Positions 19,519-28,804 of a DNA stretch of 64,000 nucleotides are shown piece after piece. The notes under the pieces were generated by a model, which saw nothing but the letters and a program-made list of their open reading frames with translations, had not been told where the DNA came from and searched no databases. Within the stretch, counting starts at the first letter, position 1; every line of letters starts with the position of its first letter. The translations under genes and the position numbers were made by a program. Origin of the DNA: Deltaproteobacteria bacterium (lineage in GTDB: Bacteria; Desulfobacterota; Desulfuromonadia; Desulfuromonadales; Geopsychrobacteraceae); NCBI GenBank assembly GCA_018399135.1, contig JAGYPB010000003.1, forward strand, positions 23,639 through 87,638, written 5' to 3'.

Positions 19519-20930
19519 ACCTGGAGTCGTTACAGTCGCTACTCCCCCAGATCCTGCTGGCTTTGGGCTCAACCGCCATTCTTCTGGGTGGTGCCTGGGT
19601 GCGCAATCGCCGACTGTGGTTGCTTGCTGGTAGCATAGTGGCTATCCTTGCTGCCCTGACAGCAACTTTTGTCGAACCGGTACAGATCGATATCCTCGGC
19701 ATGTACTCGGCGTCTGCCTATGCGCGCTTTTGTACGGTGCTCTGGTCGTTGACTGTTGCCGCAACTCTGGTCATCAGCTTTCGCTACGTGGACATTTTTC
19801 GTTTTGGTGGCGGAGAGTATGCGTCATTAATGTTGTTTGCCGCAGCAGGGATGAGTTTGTTGTCGGCGGCAACCTCTTTTATTGGACTGTTTCTTGGGTT
19901 AGAAGTTCTAACTCTGGCTCTATATATTCTTATTGCTTTTCGTCATGAAGACACACGTGGCGCCGAAGCGGGAATGAAATATCTGGTGTTTGGCGCGGTG
20001 GCAACGGCATTTCTGGCCTTCGGTATTGCCCTGATCTATGCTGCCACCGGCACCTTCAATCTGCAGGCTGCGGCCGCAGGGTTACAAGCCGAAAGCGGCC
20101 TGCGTCCGCTGGGGTTGGCAGGATGGGCGTTGCTGCTGGTCGCCATCGGTTTTAAAGTTTCTCTGGTGCCTTTTCACCTATGGACGCCTGACGTTTATCA
20201 GGGAGCTCCCGCGCCGGTCAGCGGCCTGCTCGCAACAGCTGCAAAGGGGGCTGTGCTGACGGCCTTTTTACCGTTGCTGGTGATGACGGGCGAGGGGGTG
20301 GCTGACATCAGTGCCGTGCTCTGGTTCCTGGCCATTGTCACCATGCTGGTCGGCACATTTGCCGCTTTGTCGCAAACCAATATCAAGCGTATGCTCGCTT
20401 ATTCGTCGGTTGTCCATATGGGTTATCTTTTGATTGCCCTGATTGTCGCAGGGGAGGAAGGCAGCCGCGCCCTGTTATTTTATCTGGTAGTTTATTCCCT
20501 GGCGACCTTTGGTGCCTTCGGAATTATTACTACCTTTGCGGATGAAAATGGCGAGATTCAGAGTTATGATGATCTGCGCGGTCTGGCCGCTCTCCATCCA
20601 CGGCGCTGTGCCATGTTATCTGTGTTTTTGTTGTCCCTGACGGGGATTCCGCCGTTGGCTGGATTCTTTGCCAAGTTTGGTCTGTTTCAGGCTGCTTTTC
20701 GTAGCGGCTATGTCGAATTGGCAGTCATTGGAATCATTGCATCGGTCATATCGGTTTATTATTATCTAAGACCGATCATCGTTCTTTATTCCTCCGAACC
20801 GGCACTGGTTTGTCGCGATGTTGCCGCACAATCAGAAACCTTGTTGCTGGTTGGTTGTGCGGTGGTTATTGTGATACTGGGTGTTTATCCGGCCCCTTTG
20901 CTGGAGTTGGTGGCGCAGATTGTTCCCTGA
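19515..20930 (+). CDS. nuoN: NADH-quinone oxidoreductase subunit N
   Basis: VPFHLWTPDVYQGAPAPVSGLLATAAKGA, NIKRMLAYSSVVHMGYLLIAL. Confidence 0.96.
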   Translation: MNLESLQSLLPQILLALGSTAILLGGAWVRNRRLWLLAGSIVAILAALTATFVEPVQIDILGMYSASAYARFCTVLWSLTVAATLVISFRYVDIFRFGGGEYASLMLFAAAGMSLLSAATSFIGLFLGLEVLTLALYILIAFRHEDTRGAEAGMKYLVFGAVATAFLAFGIALIYAATGTFNLQAAAAGLQAESGLRPLGLAGWALLLVAIGFKVSLVPFHLWTPDVYQGAPAPVSGLLATAAKGAVLTAFLPLLVMTGEGVADISAVLWFLAIVTMLVGTFAALSQTNIKRMLAYSSVVHMGYLLIALIVAGEEGSRALLFYLVVYSLATFGAFGIITTFADENGEIQSYDDLRGLAALHPRRCAMLSVFLLSLTGIPPLAGFFAKFGLFQAAFRSGYVELAVIGIIASVISVYYYLRPIIVLYSSEPALVCRDVAAQSETLLLVGCAVVIVILGVYPAPLLELVAQIVP

Positions 20931-20946
20931 CAGCAGTACAAATATT

Positions 20947-21089
20947 GTATCTGTTCAGCACCGGATAGGGGATCCTATGTCACGGGACACTTTGCTTCAT
21001 CCATCACCGCTTGCTGTCGCCGTCCATGGCGACAGACACCCTTGCCACAGGACCCCCTATCCTGTGTAAGGCCATAGCTGAACAGTTAC
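20947..21089 (+). repeat. Repeat family B, long copy with nested inverted repeats
   Basis: Ends GTATCTGTTCAGC / GCTGAACAGTTAC; nested GGATAGGGGATCC / GGACCCCCTATCC; inner TGTCGCC-GTCCAT-GGCGACA. Confidence 0.85.
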
Positions 21090-21118
21090 CAAATATTTTT
21101 AAAACGAGGATACCTCTT

Positions 21119-21520
21119 ATGTCTGTTGACGAAAAAATTGCCCAGTTTCTCCAATCCGCAGCCTTTGCGGTTGTTGGGGTATCAACTAAACCGGATAAGT
21201 TTGGCAACAAAATTTTCAAATGCTATCAGAAAAAGGGTTATCGGGTTGTTCCGATTCACCCCCTGGAAAAGGAAATCGAGGGGGTTTCCTGTGTATCCAA
21301 TGTCTCTGAACTGCCCTCTGAAGTTGTCAGCCTATCAGTGGTAACCCCGCCCGCTGTTACAGAGAAGCTGGTGATCAGTGCGGCTGAAAAGGGGATCAAA
21401 AATATCTGGATGCAACCTGGAGCGGCAAGTCCTGCTGCAGTAGCTTTTTGTGAACAGCAGGGGATTAACGTGATTGCTGATGGCACCTGTGTGCTGCTAC
21501 GTTTTGGCTGCCACCATTAG
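21119..21520 (+). CDS. CoA-binding domain protein (YccU-like)
   Basis: FAVVGVSTKPDKFGNKIFKCYQKKGYRVVPIHP, IWMQPGAASPAAVAFCEQQGINVIADGTCV. Confidence 0.9.
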   Translation: MSVDEKIAQFLQSAAFAVVGVSTKPDKFGNKIFKCYQKKGYRVVPIHPLEKEIEGVSCVSNVSELPSEVVSLSVVTPPAVTEKLVISAAEKGIKNIWMQPGAASPAAVAFCEQQGINVIADGTCVLLRFGCHH

Positions 21521-21630
21521 CCTTGCTTGGACCCTGATTCCGGGCAGGAGTGACAGTTTTTTCAGGGGCGTCATTGTGCTCCTTTTTTTGTCAGAAAAAA
21601 ACGCACGTCTTAGCTCCGTGGATTGGTTGG

Positions 21631-22479
21631 ATGTTTAAAGATTTTGAATTCATCGTAAAAAACATGGGTGATCTGCCTCCTTCTCCTGTGGTGGCAACCC
21701 GGTTGCTTGAGCTCTTGCGCGATCCGGAATTACGGATTAAAGATCTGGCCAACGCGGTATCCCTTGATCCGGTTATCTCGGCAAAGCTACTTAAAATTGC
21801 TAATTCTGTTATGTACCACCAGGTCAAGCAGGTCAGTTCGGTTGATCGTGCCTTGATTGTGGTTGGGGAAAATGTTCTCAAAAACCTGGCCCTTGAATAC
21901 AGTTTACGCAGTACCCAGAGAACTTACGGGCTGTTGGAGAGGAAGCTGTGGGAAAATTCCATCGGTTGTGCCGTGGCCAGCAGGATGATTGCTGATAAAC
22001 TGACATCCCTTGACAAGAGCGAGGCTTATCTTGCCGGGCTTCAGCGTCATATCGGTAAGGTGGTGATGATTAACCGTGACAAGAACCTTTACCGCGAAGT
22101 GCTGCAGATTGTTGAGCGAGGGGAAGGAACCCTGCGCGATGTCGAACGTGCTCTTTTTGCCTACTCCCACGAGCTGGTTGGTGCGGCGCTGCTCGATTAC
22201 TGGAACTATCCTAAGCGGATTGTTAATGCAACCCTGTATCATCATGATCTGGAAAAATCCCGCAAACTGGATGATGAGACCTTTACCCTGTGTGCCGTGC
22301 TTTCTCTGGCGAGTTGTTTCTGTAGTAATTTCGGCATCGGCTTTCAGGATGCGCAGGAGGTAGATTTAACTCTATGTCATGGCTCCTTTGCTCTCGAAGC
22401 CAATCCAATGGTCTTAGAAGATTTAAAGGAGCTGTTTTACCCAGAGTTTGTAAAGGAGCGTAACCTTTTTCTTACTTGA
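21631..22479 (+). CDS. HDOD domain protein
   Basis: LPPSPVVATRLLELLRDPELRIKDLANAVSLDPVISAKLLKIANS; AYLAGLQRHIGKVVMI. Confidence 0.9.
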   Translation: MFKDFEFIVKNMGDLPPSPVVATRLLELLRDPELRIKDLANAVSLDPVISAKLLKIANSVMYHQVKQVSSVDRALIVVGENVLKNLALEYSLRSTQRTYGLLERKLWENSIGCAVASRMIADKLTSLDKSEAYLAGLQRHIGKVVMINRDKNLYREVLQIVERGEGTLRDVERALFAYSHELVGAALLDYWNYPKRIVNATLYHHDLEKSRKLDDETFTLCAVLSLASCFCSNFGIGFQDAQEVDLTLCHGSFALEANPMVLEDLKELFYPEFVKERNLFLT

Positions 22480-22523
22480 CATTAAGCCATCCGTGCAGCT
22501 GTCAGCAACAGAGGACTTAGTCT

Positions 22524-23615
22524 ATGTGCAAAAAAATATTTATAGCTGCAACCGGCCAGAATTGTGGCAAAACAACCACCAGCTTGTCATTGTTACATCG
22601 GGCGCTGGAGAAATATTCACGCATCGGCTTTATTAAACCTTTTGGTCCAAAACGTACAAACTATCAGGGTCGCCATGTAGATGTGGATGCTGCTCTGATA
22701 GCCCAGGTATATTCCATGGATGATCGCCTTGATCTGATGTCGCCGGTTGTCCTGGATGCCAATACCACGCGTCGTTTTCTTGATAGCGATGCGGATTCTT
22801 CGGTATTGTTGGCACAGATTACCGAGGCGGTACGACAATTGGAACAGGAGTGTGACTTTTTGATCATCGAAGGTGCCGGACATTCCGGCGTAGGTTCGGT
22901 CATGGGGTTGAATAACGCTCAATTGGCGTGTCATTTGGAAGCTCCAGTGCTGATCGTGTCGGGTGCCGGTATTGGTCACGTTATCGATGATCTGTATCTG
23001 AACCTGGCTCTGTTTCGAGAATCGGGTGCCGATGTCCGGATGATTCTGTCAAACAAGTTGTTGAAAAGTAAACGCGATGCGACTCTTCACTATCTGCAGA
23101 AAGCGTTTGCAAAAACCAGTATCAGAGTGGTTGGTGGTTTCAACTATTCACCGGTACTTGCGAATCCCACCCTGAAATATCTTTCTGAACTATTACAGGT
23201 TGAGCTTAAGGCAGAGTCGCATCAGATCCGACGCATTGTTCATAATGTCCTGATTGGTGCCGCCTCAACGCAGCGGGTGGTTGATCTTCTCCACGATTCG
23301 AGTCTGGTTATTGTTAACAGTAGCCGCGACGAAGTACTGGTGATGCTGGCGACCCTCTATCACCTGGTACGTTTTCGTAGCAAACTGGCGGGTATCGTTA
23401 TCGCCGGCACTGTACCGGTGGCGGACATCGTTCAGCAGGTTATTGATGATTCAAGAATTCCTTACCTTCGTTGCCAGTCAACGGTTGCCGAGGTCTATAC
23501 AACGATCCAGGCAGATGTTGCCAAAATCGGTATTGACGACAATGAAAAAATTGAACTGATTCATCGTCTGGCTGAAACAGAACTTGATTTTGATCAGATA
23601 GATACTGTTTTTTAG
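22524..23615 (+). CDS. BioD-like P-loop / DRTGG domain protein (Pta N-terminal-like)
   Basis: IFIAATGQNCGKTTTSLSLL P-loop, LIIEGAGHSGVGSVMGLNNAQLA; C-terminal DRTGG-like region. Confidence 0.85.
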   Translation: MCKKIFIAATGQNCGKTTTSLSLLHRALEKYSRIGFIKPFGPKRTNYQGRHVDVDAALIAQVYSMDDRLDLMSPVVLDANTTRRFLDSDADSSVLLAQITEAVRQLEQECDFLIIEGAGHSGVGSVMGLNNAQLACHLEAPVLIVSGAGIGHVIDDLYLNLALFRESGADVRMILSNKLLKSKRDATLHYLQKAFAKTSIRVVGGFNYSPVLANPTLKYLSELLQVELKAESHQIRRIVHNVLIGAASTQRVVDLLHDSSLVIVNSSRDEVLVMLATLYHLVRFRSKLAGIVIAGTVPVADIVQQVIDDSRIPYLRCQSTVAEVYTTIQADVAKIGIDDNEKIELIHRLAETELDFDQIDTVF

Positions 23616-23667
23616 CCGGCAGTTGGGCCATTTGCCCTTGTCCCTTGAGACAAAGGAAACTGTATCC

Positions 23668-24927
23668 ATGGGATTTTTTAATAAATTATTTGGCGGTAAG
23701 ACCAGCGTGGAGTCATTGCAGCGCGCGGTTGAACAAAAGCGTTTTGCAGATGCTGTTTATCTTGCAGATGAACTGGCTAATCAACCCCTTGGCGATGAAG
23801 AGTCATTACACGTAGCGCAATGGCGTGCACAAGCCGGAGATGGTCTGGCGCGTTTGAATTTGATTGAAGCGAAAGCGAAACAGGGTAATGGTGAAGAGCA
23901 TGAAGCGGCTGATTACTTTGCCATGGCTTTGCAGTATGCTCACAGTGATCAATTAAAAGAAGAGATTGTGCACGCACGTGACATCCCGTTTGTGGTTCTG
24001 TCCCCTTCAGAGCCTGTGCCGGGGTCTGGAAGCAGCACCTGCGTTTCCGCAGAAGGGCGCCGGCAAGAGGTGGATTCTTCTGCTGATGTTGATGATTTCA
24101 TCCGATTTGATTTAATCCTGACGTCTTATCCAGAGAGCCAGCGAGAGCGCTATCATCATCGAGGAAAAGAATTTATTGCCGCTTTTTTGCTTGCTCACGA
24201 AGGAGAAAATGTTCAGGCAAATGAAATGTTCAAAAAAGTAAACGAGATAGATCAGGATGACCTCTACTGGTTTGAAGTCGGCGCACTGCAGGCACGCATG
24301 GGCAATCTGACCCACGCGAAAGAATCTCTTGAGCATTCGTTACAGTTGAATCCGGATCTGCTGCTGGCGGTTGATGCTTTGGTTGAGGTACTGCTGGCGT
24401 TGGAACAGGTCGAGGAGGCCCGGAGCTTCCTTGAAGCAAAGATCCAAACAAAAAACGGTAGCCTTGTTAACTACCACGCTTTGCTGGTGACCATCCACAG
24501 TCATCGCCAGGATTGGCCTGCTGCAGTTGTTCATGTCCGTCACTGTGTGCAGGAAAATTACAGTGAGCCTGATTTTATTGTTTTAGCTGCGGCGGTGATG
24601 GAGAAAGTCGGAGAACTTGCAGAAGCCGAAGACTTGCTGAAAAGATTACCGGCAGGAGGGGGCTGTAAGGGCCATAATATCAACCTGCCGTTGGCGGAGT
24701 TTTATCTGCGCCATGATCGCGAGCTGGAAAAGGCTTTTTCCAGCTTTAATGCAGCAGTTAAGCAATATCCCGACAATCCACGCTGGCGCCTGCGCCTCGC
24801 ACAAACTTGTTTTGCCCGCCAGTGGCACAGAGATGGCCTGCAGTTAATACAGCAACTTGGTGATGTCGAATTGCCGGCTGAGATGGAAGCTGAAAGGCTG
24901 CGGTTGTTGTCACAACACGGCGCTTAA
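23668..24927 (+). CDS. Tetratricopeptide repeat protein
   Basis: TPR-like helical repeats (GNLTHAKESLEHSLQLNPDLLLAVDALVEVLL). Confidence 0.8.
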   Translation: MGFFNKLFGGKTSVESLQRAVEQKRFADAVYLADELANQPLGDEESLHVAQWRAQAGDGLARLNLIEAKAKQGNGEEHEAADYFAMALQYAHSDQLKEEIVHARDIPFVVLSPSEPVPGSGSSTCVSAEGRRQEVDSSADVDDFIRFDLILTSYPESQRERYHHRGKEFIAAFLLAHEGENVQANEMFKKVNEIDQDDLYWFEVGALQARMGNLTHAKESLEHSLQLNPDLLLAVDALVEVLLALEQVEEARSFLEAKIQTKNGSLVNYHALLVTIHSHRQDWPAAVVHVRHCVQENYSEPDFIVLAAAVMEKVGELAEAEDLLKRLPAGGGCKGHNINLPLAEFYLRHDRELEKAFSSFNAAVKQYPDNPRWRLRLAQTCFARQWHRDGLQLIQQLGDVELPAEMEAERLRLLSQHGA

Positions 24928-25059
24928 TGATCCGTGTCGCTGTGATGACTGATGTGCCGCCAATCGAGTCCATATCAGCGTTCGTGGGTGGTTAGTCTGC
25001 GCACTCATAAGTCTGTCTGCGCATTGGTGGTTCATATTTTTAGCAGCAAGGATACTCGA

Positions 25060-26151
25060 ATGAGCGGCAACGCGACTGAGGCTGCCAACCAACCACTAAA
25101 AAGCCCCTGGGGCTTTGCCCAGTTGCTTGAGCAGATTGACATGGGCATTCTGGTTCTCGATTTGGCCCGGCAACAGGTTGACTATTGTAATGCCGCCCTG
25201 TTTGATGTGCTGGGAGAAGATTTTCTGTGCACCAGTTTTGAGCATCTGTATGAATTGTTTGTCGCTCCCGTTGAGGGCTCTGCCGTTGCTTCGCGTAGCT
25301 CGCATCAGGTCCTTTACCAGGAACGCTTGTACGGCTATACAATCTACCGGGCTGCACCACGGTACTGTTGTATTTTTGTCCGTGATATCACTGAAAAGCA
25401 GCGTCTAGAATCGATTGCCCAGGCCATCAATGCCATGGATAATCTTGGTTTTATTTTTTCAGGAATTCGTCACGAAATTGGAAATCCCCTTAATTCACTC
25501 AAAATGGCTTTGACAGCACTGCAAAAAAACCATGTTCAGGAGAGTCGTGAATCCCTTGATGAATATGTAGCGCGCGCACTGGCCGATGTCGGACGTATGG
25601 AATATCTACTCAAATCGCTCAAGGCTTTCAGCTTGTACGAGCGGGTAGAACTCCATGAGATGTCCCTGGTCGAGTTTATGGAAAAGTTCATCGCCCTTGT
25701 TGAGCATGATTTTCATGCCTGTGGAATCAGAATCCGCACCGCTATCCCGTTGGATATTGGTCAGGTTAAAATTGATGAACGGGCGTTACACCAGGCTCTG
25801 CTTAATATTTTTAACAATGCTGCCGAAGCACTGAAAGGGCGACGGGAGCCGGTAATTCATATCACCACACAAAAGCGCGGAGAACTGGTATGGTTAAGGA
25901 TCCGGGATAATGGTTGCGGGATCAAGCCTGAGCAGAAAAAACATCTGTTTCAGCCTTTTAATACCAGTAAGCCACAAGGTAACGGGTTGGGGCTGGTAAT
26001 CACCAGAAAACTGCTGGCGATGATGAATGGTGATATTGCCATTGACAGCTGGCCTCAGCGTGGAACCGAAGTCAGAGTCAGCCTGCCTTTGGCTGAATCC
26101 GCTACAAGGGAACCGGGATCAACGGACCCCTTTCCCTCCATAACAAACTGA
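25060..26151 (+). CDS. PAS-containing sensor histidine kinase
   Basis: GIRHEIGNPLNSLKMAL H-box, LLNIFNNAAEAL N-box, GLGLVITRKLL G-box. Confidence 0.9.
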   Translation: MSGNATEAANQPLKSPWGFAQLLEQIDMGILVLDLARQQVDYCNAALFDVLGEDFLCTSFEHLYELFVAPVEGSAVASRSSHQVLYQERLYGYTIYRAAPRYCCIFVRDITEKQRLESIAQAINAMDNLGFIFSGIRHEIGNPLNSLKMALTALQKNHVQESRESLDEYVARALADVGRMEYLLKSLKAFSLYERVELHEMSLVEFMEKFIALVEHDFHACGIRIRTAIPLDIGQVKIDERALHQALLNIFNNAAEALKGRREPVIHITTQKRGELVWLRIRDNGCGIKPEQKKHLFQPFNTSKPQGNGLGLVITRKLLAMMNGDIAIDSWPQRGTEVRVSLPLAESATREPGSTDPFPSITN

Positions 26152-26170
26152 CAAAGTGGGTGGGTGCAAA

Positions 26171-27256
26171 ATGAAAAAAGTTCTGATTGTAGACGATGAG
26201 GCCTCGTTTCTGCTGTCGCTCAAAGACGTATTGAAGGTTCATCAGGATAAATTTAAAATCCTTACGGCGGAAAATGGCAGCGTTGCTGTTGATTTGCTGC
26301 GCGATACCAGTGTTGATTTGCTGGTAACTGACTTGCGTATGCCGGAGATGAACGGTTTCGAATTGTTAGCGTGGGTTAGTCGACATCAGCCCCAATTGCC
26401 GGTGATTGCCATGTCGGCTTTTGGTACTCCGGAGATTGAGGCGCGACTGAGTAAAATGGATACGCTTCAGTTTATCGAAAAGCCGGTTGATCTGCCGTTG
26501 CTGGAAAAAGCTATTTTCAATGGTCTCAAGGCAGCGGGTAAGAGTTTTATCCGCGGTATTGCCCTGGCTACTTTTTTGCAACTAATGAATGTTGAAAAGA
26601 AAAACTGTACTCTGAAAATTGCTGCAACGAAGGGGCCTGCCTACTTGTTTGTCGCTAATGGCGAATTGATTGATGCAGAATACGCTAACCTGAAGGGCCG
26701 GGATGCCGTTCTTGAGATTGTCAGTTGGGATGATGCAGAAATTGAAATGGATGCTGTTTGTCGGCGCCAGGATGATGTTATCAACATGCCTCTCGGGCAT
26801 TTACTGATAGAAGCGTTCAGGATCAAGGATGAGGCGGCAGAACAAATGAAGCAAAATGCCAGGGATGCAGTTTCTGCTCCCGCTACAGACCCATCAATCC
26901 CCACAGTTACTTCCGGATCAGTAACACGACCAGTTGATTCCGCTCTGGCAGGGAGATTAAGCGCAATCCGTAACGTGCAGGAATTCGCCATTTACAATAT
27001 TCACGAAGGTTTGATAGGTACCAACCCTGGATCCTGTTCCATTGCGGAATTTGATCCCGCTGTTTTTGAGGAGGCTCTGACGGTTATTTCCCAGGAACTT
27101 GAGTGGGAAAACTTCCGTTCGATGGCTCTTGGCACAACTAAGCGCAACCGTTATCTGCTGGTTAATCAGCAACAACAGCAGGTAGTGCTCAAGCTCAAGC
27201 CGGGAGCGCAGACAGCACAAGTGTTGAAAGAAATTGAGCGGGTTGTTGATCTGTAA
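26171..27256 (+). CDS. Response regulator with DUF4388-type middle domain and roadblock-like C-terminus
   Basis: Receiver KVLIVDDEASFLLSL...LLVTDLRMPEMNG; middle FLQLMNVEKKNCTLKI...GELIDAEYANLKGRDAVLEIVSWDDAEIEMD. Confidence 0.85.
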   Translation: MKKVLIVDDEASFLLSLKDVLKVHQDKFKILTAENGSVAVDLLRDTSVDLLVTDLRMPEMNGFELLAWVSRHQPQLPVIAMSAFGTPEIEARLSKMDTLQFIEKPVDLPLLEKAIFNGLKAAGKSFIRGIALATFLQLMNVEKKNCTLKIAATKGPAYLFVANGELIDAEYANLKGRDAVLEIVSWDDAEIEMDAVCRRQDDVINMPLGHLLIEAFRIKDEAAEQMKQNARDAVSAPATDPSIPTVTSGSVTRPVDSALAGRLSAIRNVQEFAIYNIHEGLIGTNPGSCSIAEFDPAVFEEALTVISQELEWENFRSMALGTTKRNRYLLVNQQQQQVVLKLKPGAQTAQVLKEIERVVDL

Positions 27257-27308
27257 CTGATGCATTGACAAGAACCACGATGACGGTAATCCGGGAGACA
27301 ACTAAGGG

Positions 27309-27659
27309 ATGACGCATTTAATTGATGAACTGAAAGTAATTCCTGGAGTCCTTGGTGCCTGCTTTTTCAAGGCAGGAGAGGGGGTGACAGCCGTCAATCT
27401 CCCCCCCGTGTTTAAAAAAGAACGGCTAGAGTTGGTCGGTAATCAACTGGCTAAAATCTATACCGCCGGAGCGTCAACCTTTGTTGATTTTACCGGCCTG
27501 TCGTTGCACTTTGATGAGACGATTATTGTCACTAAAGCCGTTGCTGCCGACATCCTTTGTTTCGTTATCTGTGACCCTGTTTATAGTCACAATGTTCTGG
27601 CTATGTCGTTGGATCTGTTGCAGGAAGAGATCGGTGACCACAGCGTTGTGAAAGGGTAG
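27309..27659 (+). CDS. Roadblock/LC7-like domain protein
   Basis: DELKVIPGVLGACFFKAGEGVTAVNLP...; size and position. Confidence 0.6.
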   Translation: MTHLIDELKVIPGVLGACFFKAGEGVTAVNLPPVFKKERLELVGNQLAKIYTAGASTFVDFTGLSLHFDETIIVTKAVAADILCFVICDPVYSHNVLAMSLDLLQEEIGDHSVVKG

Positions 27660-27664
27660 ATTAT

Positions 27665-28012
27665 ATGGCAACAGCAAAGGATTTTGTCGTACGGATCAGC
27701 AAGATTTCCGGGATCTATGGGTGTTTATTAACCAAACGCGATGGTACCCTGGTTGGCCGCGCCATTGAGAATCCGGAAAATTATACGATTCTTATGCAGA
27801 TCAGTGGAGAAGTGGCTCAGGAAATCCAGCAGAAGATTGGCGTAAATCATTGTCGTTCAGTTAATTTCGTTTGTCAGGGTGAGGATAGTTTCTATGTTTT
27901 CCCCATCGATGGTTACTTGCTGGGGGTTGTCGCGCAACCGGGAACAGAGCATAACGTCATGGTTGATGAGGTGAACCGGTTGATCGGGCGAGTAACAACC
28001 GGAAGTTCTTGA
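27665..28012 (+). CDS. Roadblock/LC7-like domain protein (second copy)
   Basis: ISKISGIYGCLLTKRDGTLVGRAIENPENYTILMQ...; same size class and adjacent. Confidence 0.6.
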   Translation: MATAKDFVVRISKISGIYGCLLTKRDGTLVGRAIENPENYTILMQISGEVAQEIQQKIGVNHCRSVNFVCQGEDSFYVFPIDGYLLGVVAQPGTEHNVMVDEVNRLIGRVTTGSS

Positions 28013-28307
28013 CCCGGTTGTGTCACCAAAAGACATTAAGGGGAGCGGTCATGATAAATGTATTACGCCCGTGCCGCCTATGGTCATAGCTGTCGGCTAT
28101 CCTGACGAAAAAAGATCGGTCATCCTGAAAGTTCGTTGCGAACTGAAAAAATTCATCATGAAGGTTACAGTGTCTAGCTTCGCTGTTGTTATTCAGGTTT
28201 TTTGTGTCACGGGGTTGATTTCCATTTAAGGAAATGACACCCTAGGGAGCAAAGCAAGGCAAATGTGGTGCCTTGTCTATTTGTGACTTAAAAATACAGG
28301 AGATGAC

Positions 28308-28739
28308 ATGACAGCAGTAGCAACAGGGAGTAAAATTAAAGTTCACTACACCGGTACCTTCGACGATGGCGAAGTTTTTGACAGTTCGCGTCAGGCACAA
28401 CAGCCTTTTGAGTTCGAGGTCGGTTCCGGTCAGGTGATCCCTGGGTTTGACAACGCCGTAGTTGGTATGAAAGCCGGAGAAACCAAGCAGGTGCGCCTGA
28501 CTGAAGATGAAGCCTATGGGCCTTACAATCAGGAGATGGTTTTCGATGCCGACCCCAATCAGTTTGAAGATGGATTGTCTCCCGAAGTGGGGCAACAGTT
28601 TCAAACCCAGATGCAGGATGGAACCCCATTGTTGCTAACCGTTAAGGCGGTCAGCGATGACAAAATCACCCTTGATGCAAATCATCCGATGGCTGGTAAA
28701 GCCCTCAATTTTGATTTGGAAGTTGTCGAAGTGGGTTAA
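28308..28739 (+). CDS. FKBP-type peptidyl-prolyl isomerase (SlyD-like)
   Basis: VHYTGTFDDGEVFDSSRQAQQPFEFEVGSGQVIPGFDNAVVGMKAGETKQV. Confidence 0.95.
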   Translation: MTAVATGSKIKVHYTGTFDDGEVFDSSRQAQQPFEFEVGSGQVIPGFDNAVVGMKAGETKQVRLTEDEAYGPYNQEMVFDADPNQFEDGLSPEVGQQFQTQMQDGTPLLLTVKAVSDDKITLDANHPMAGKALNFDLEVVEVG

Positions 28740-28775
28740 TTGCCCCTTTGAGCAATGTTTTCCAAAGATTTATCT

Positions 28776-28804
28776 GGCCCGATATGACTATATCGGGCCT
28801 TTTT
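28776..28804. terminator. Rho-independent terminator between convergent genes
   Basis: GGCCCGATAT-GACT-ATATCGGGCC followed by TTTTT. Confidence 0.9.

Noticed and set aside
28020-28229. 69-aa ORF after the roadblock-like genes
   Set aside because: No convincing RBS or family, low-complexity composition; treated as intergenic.
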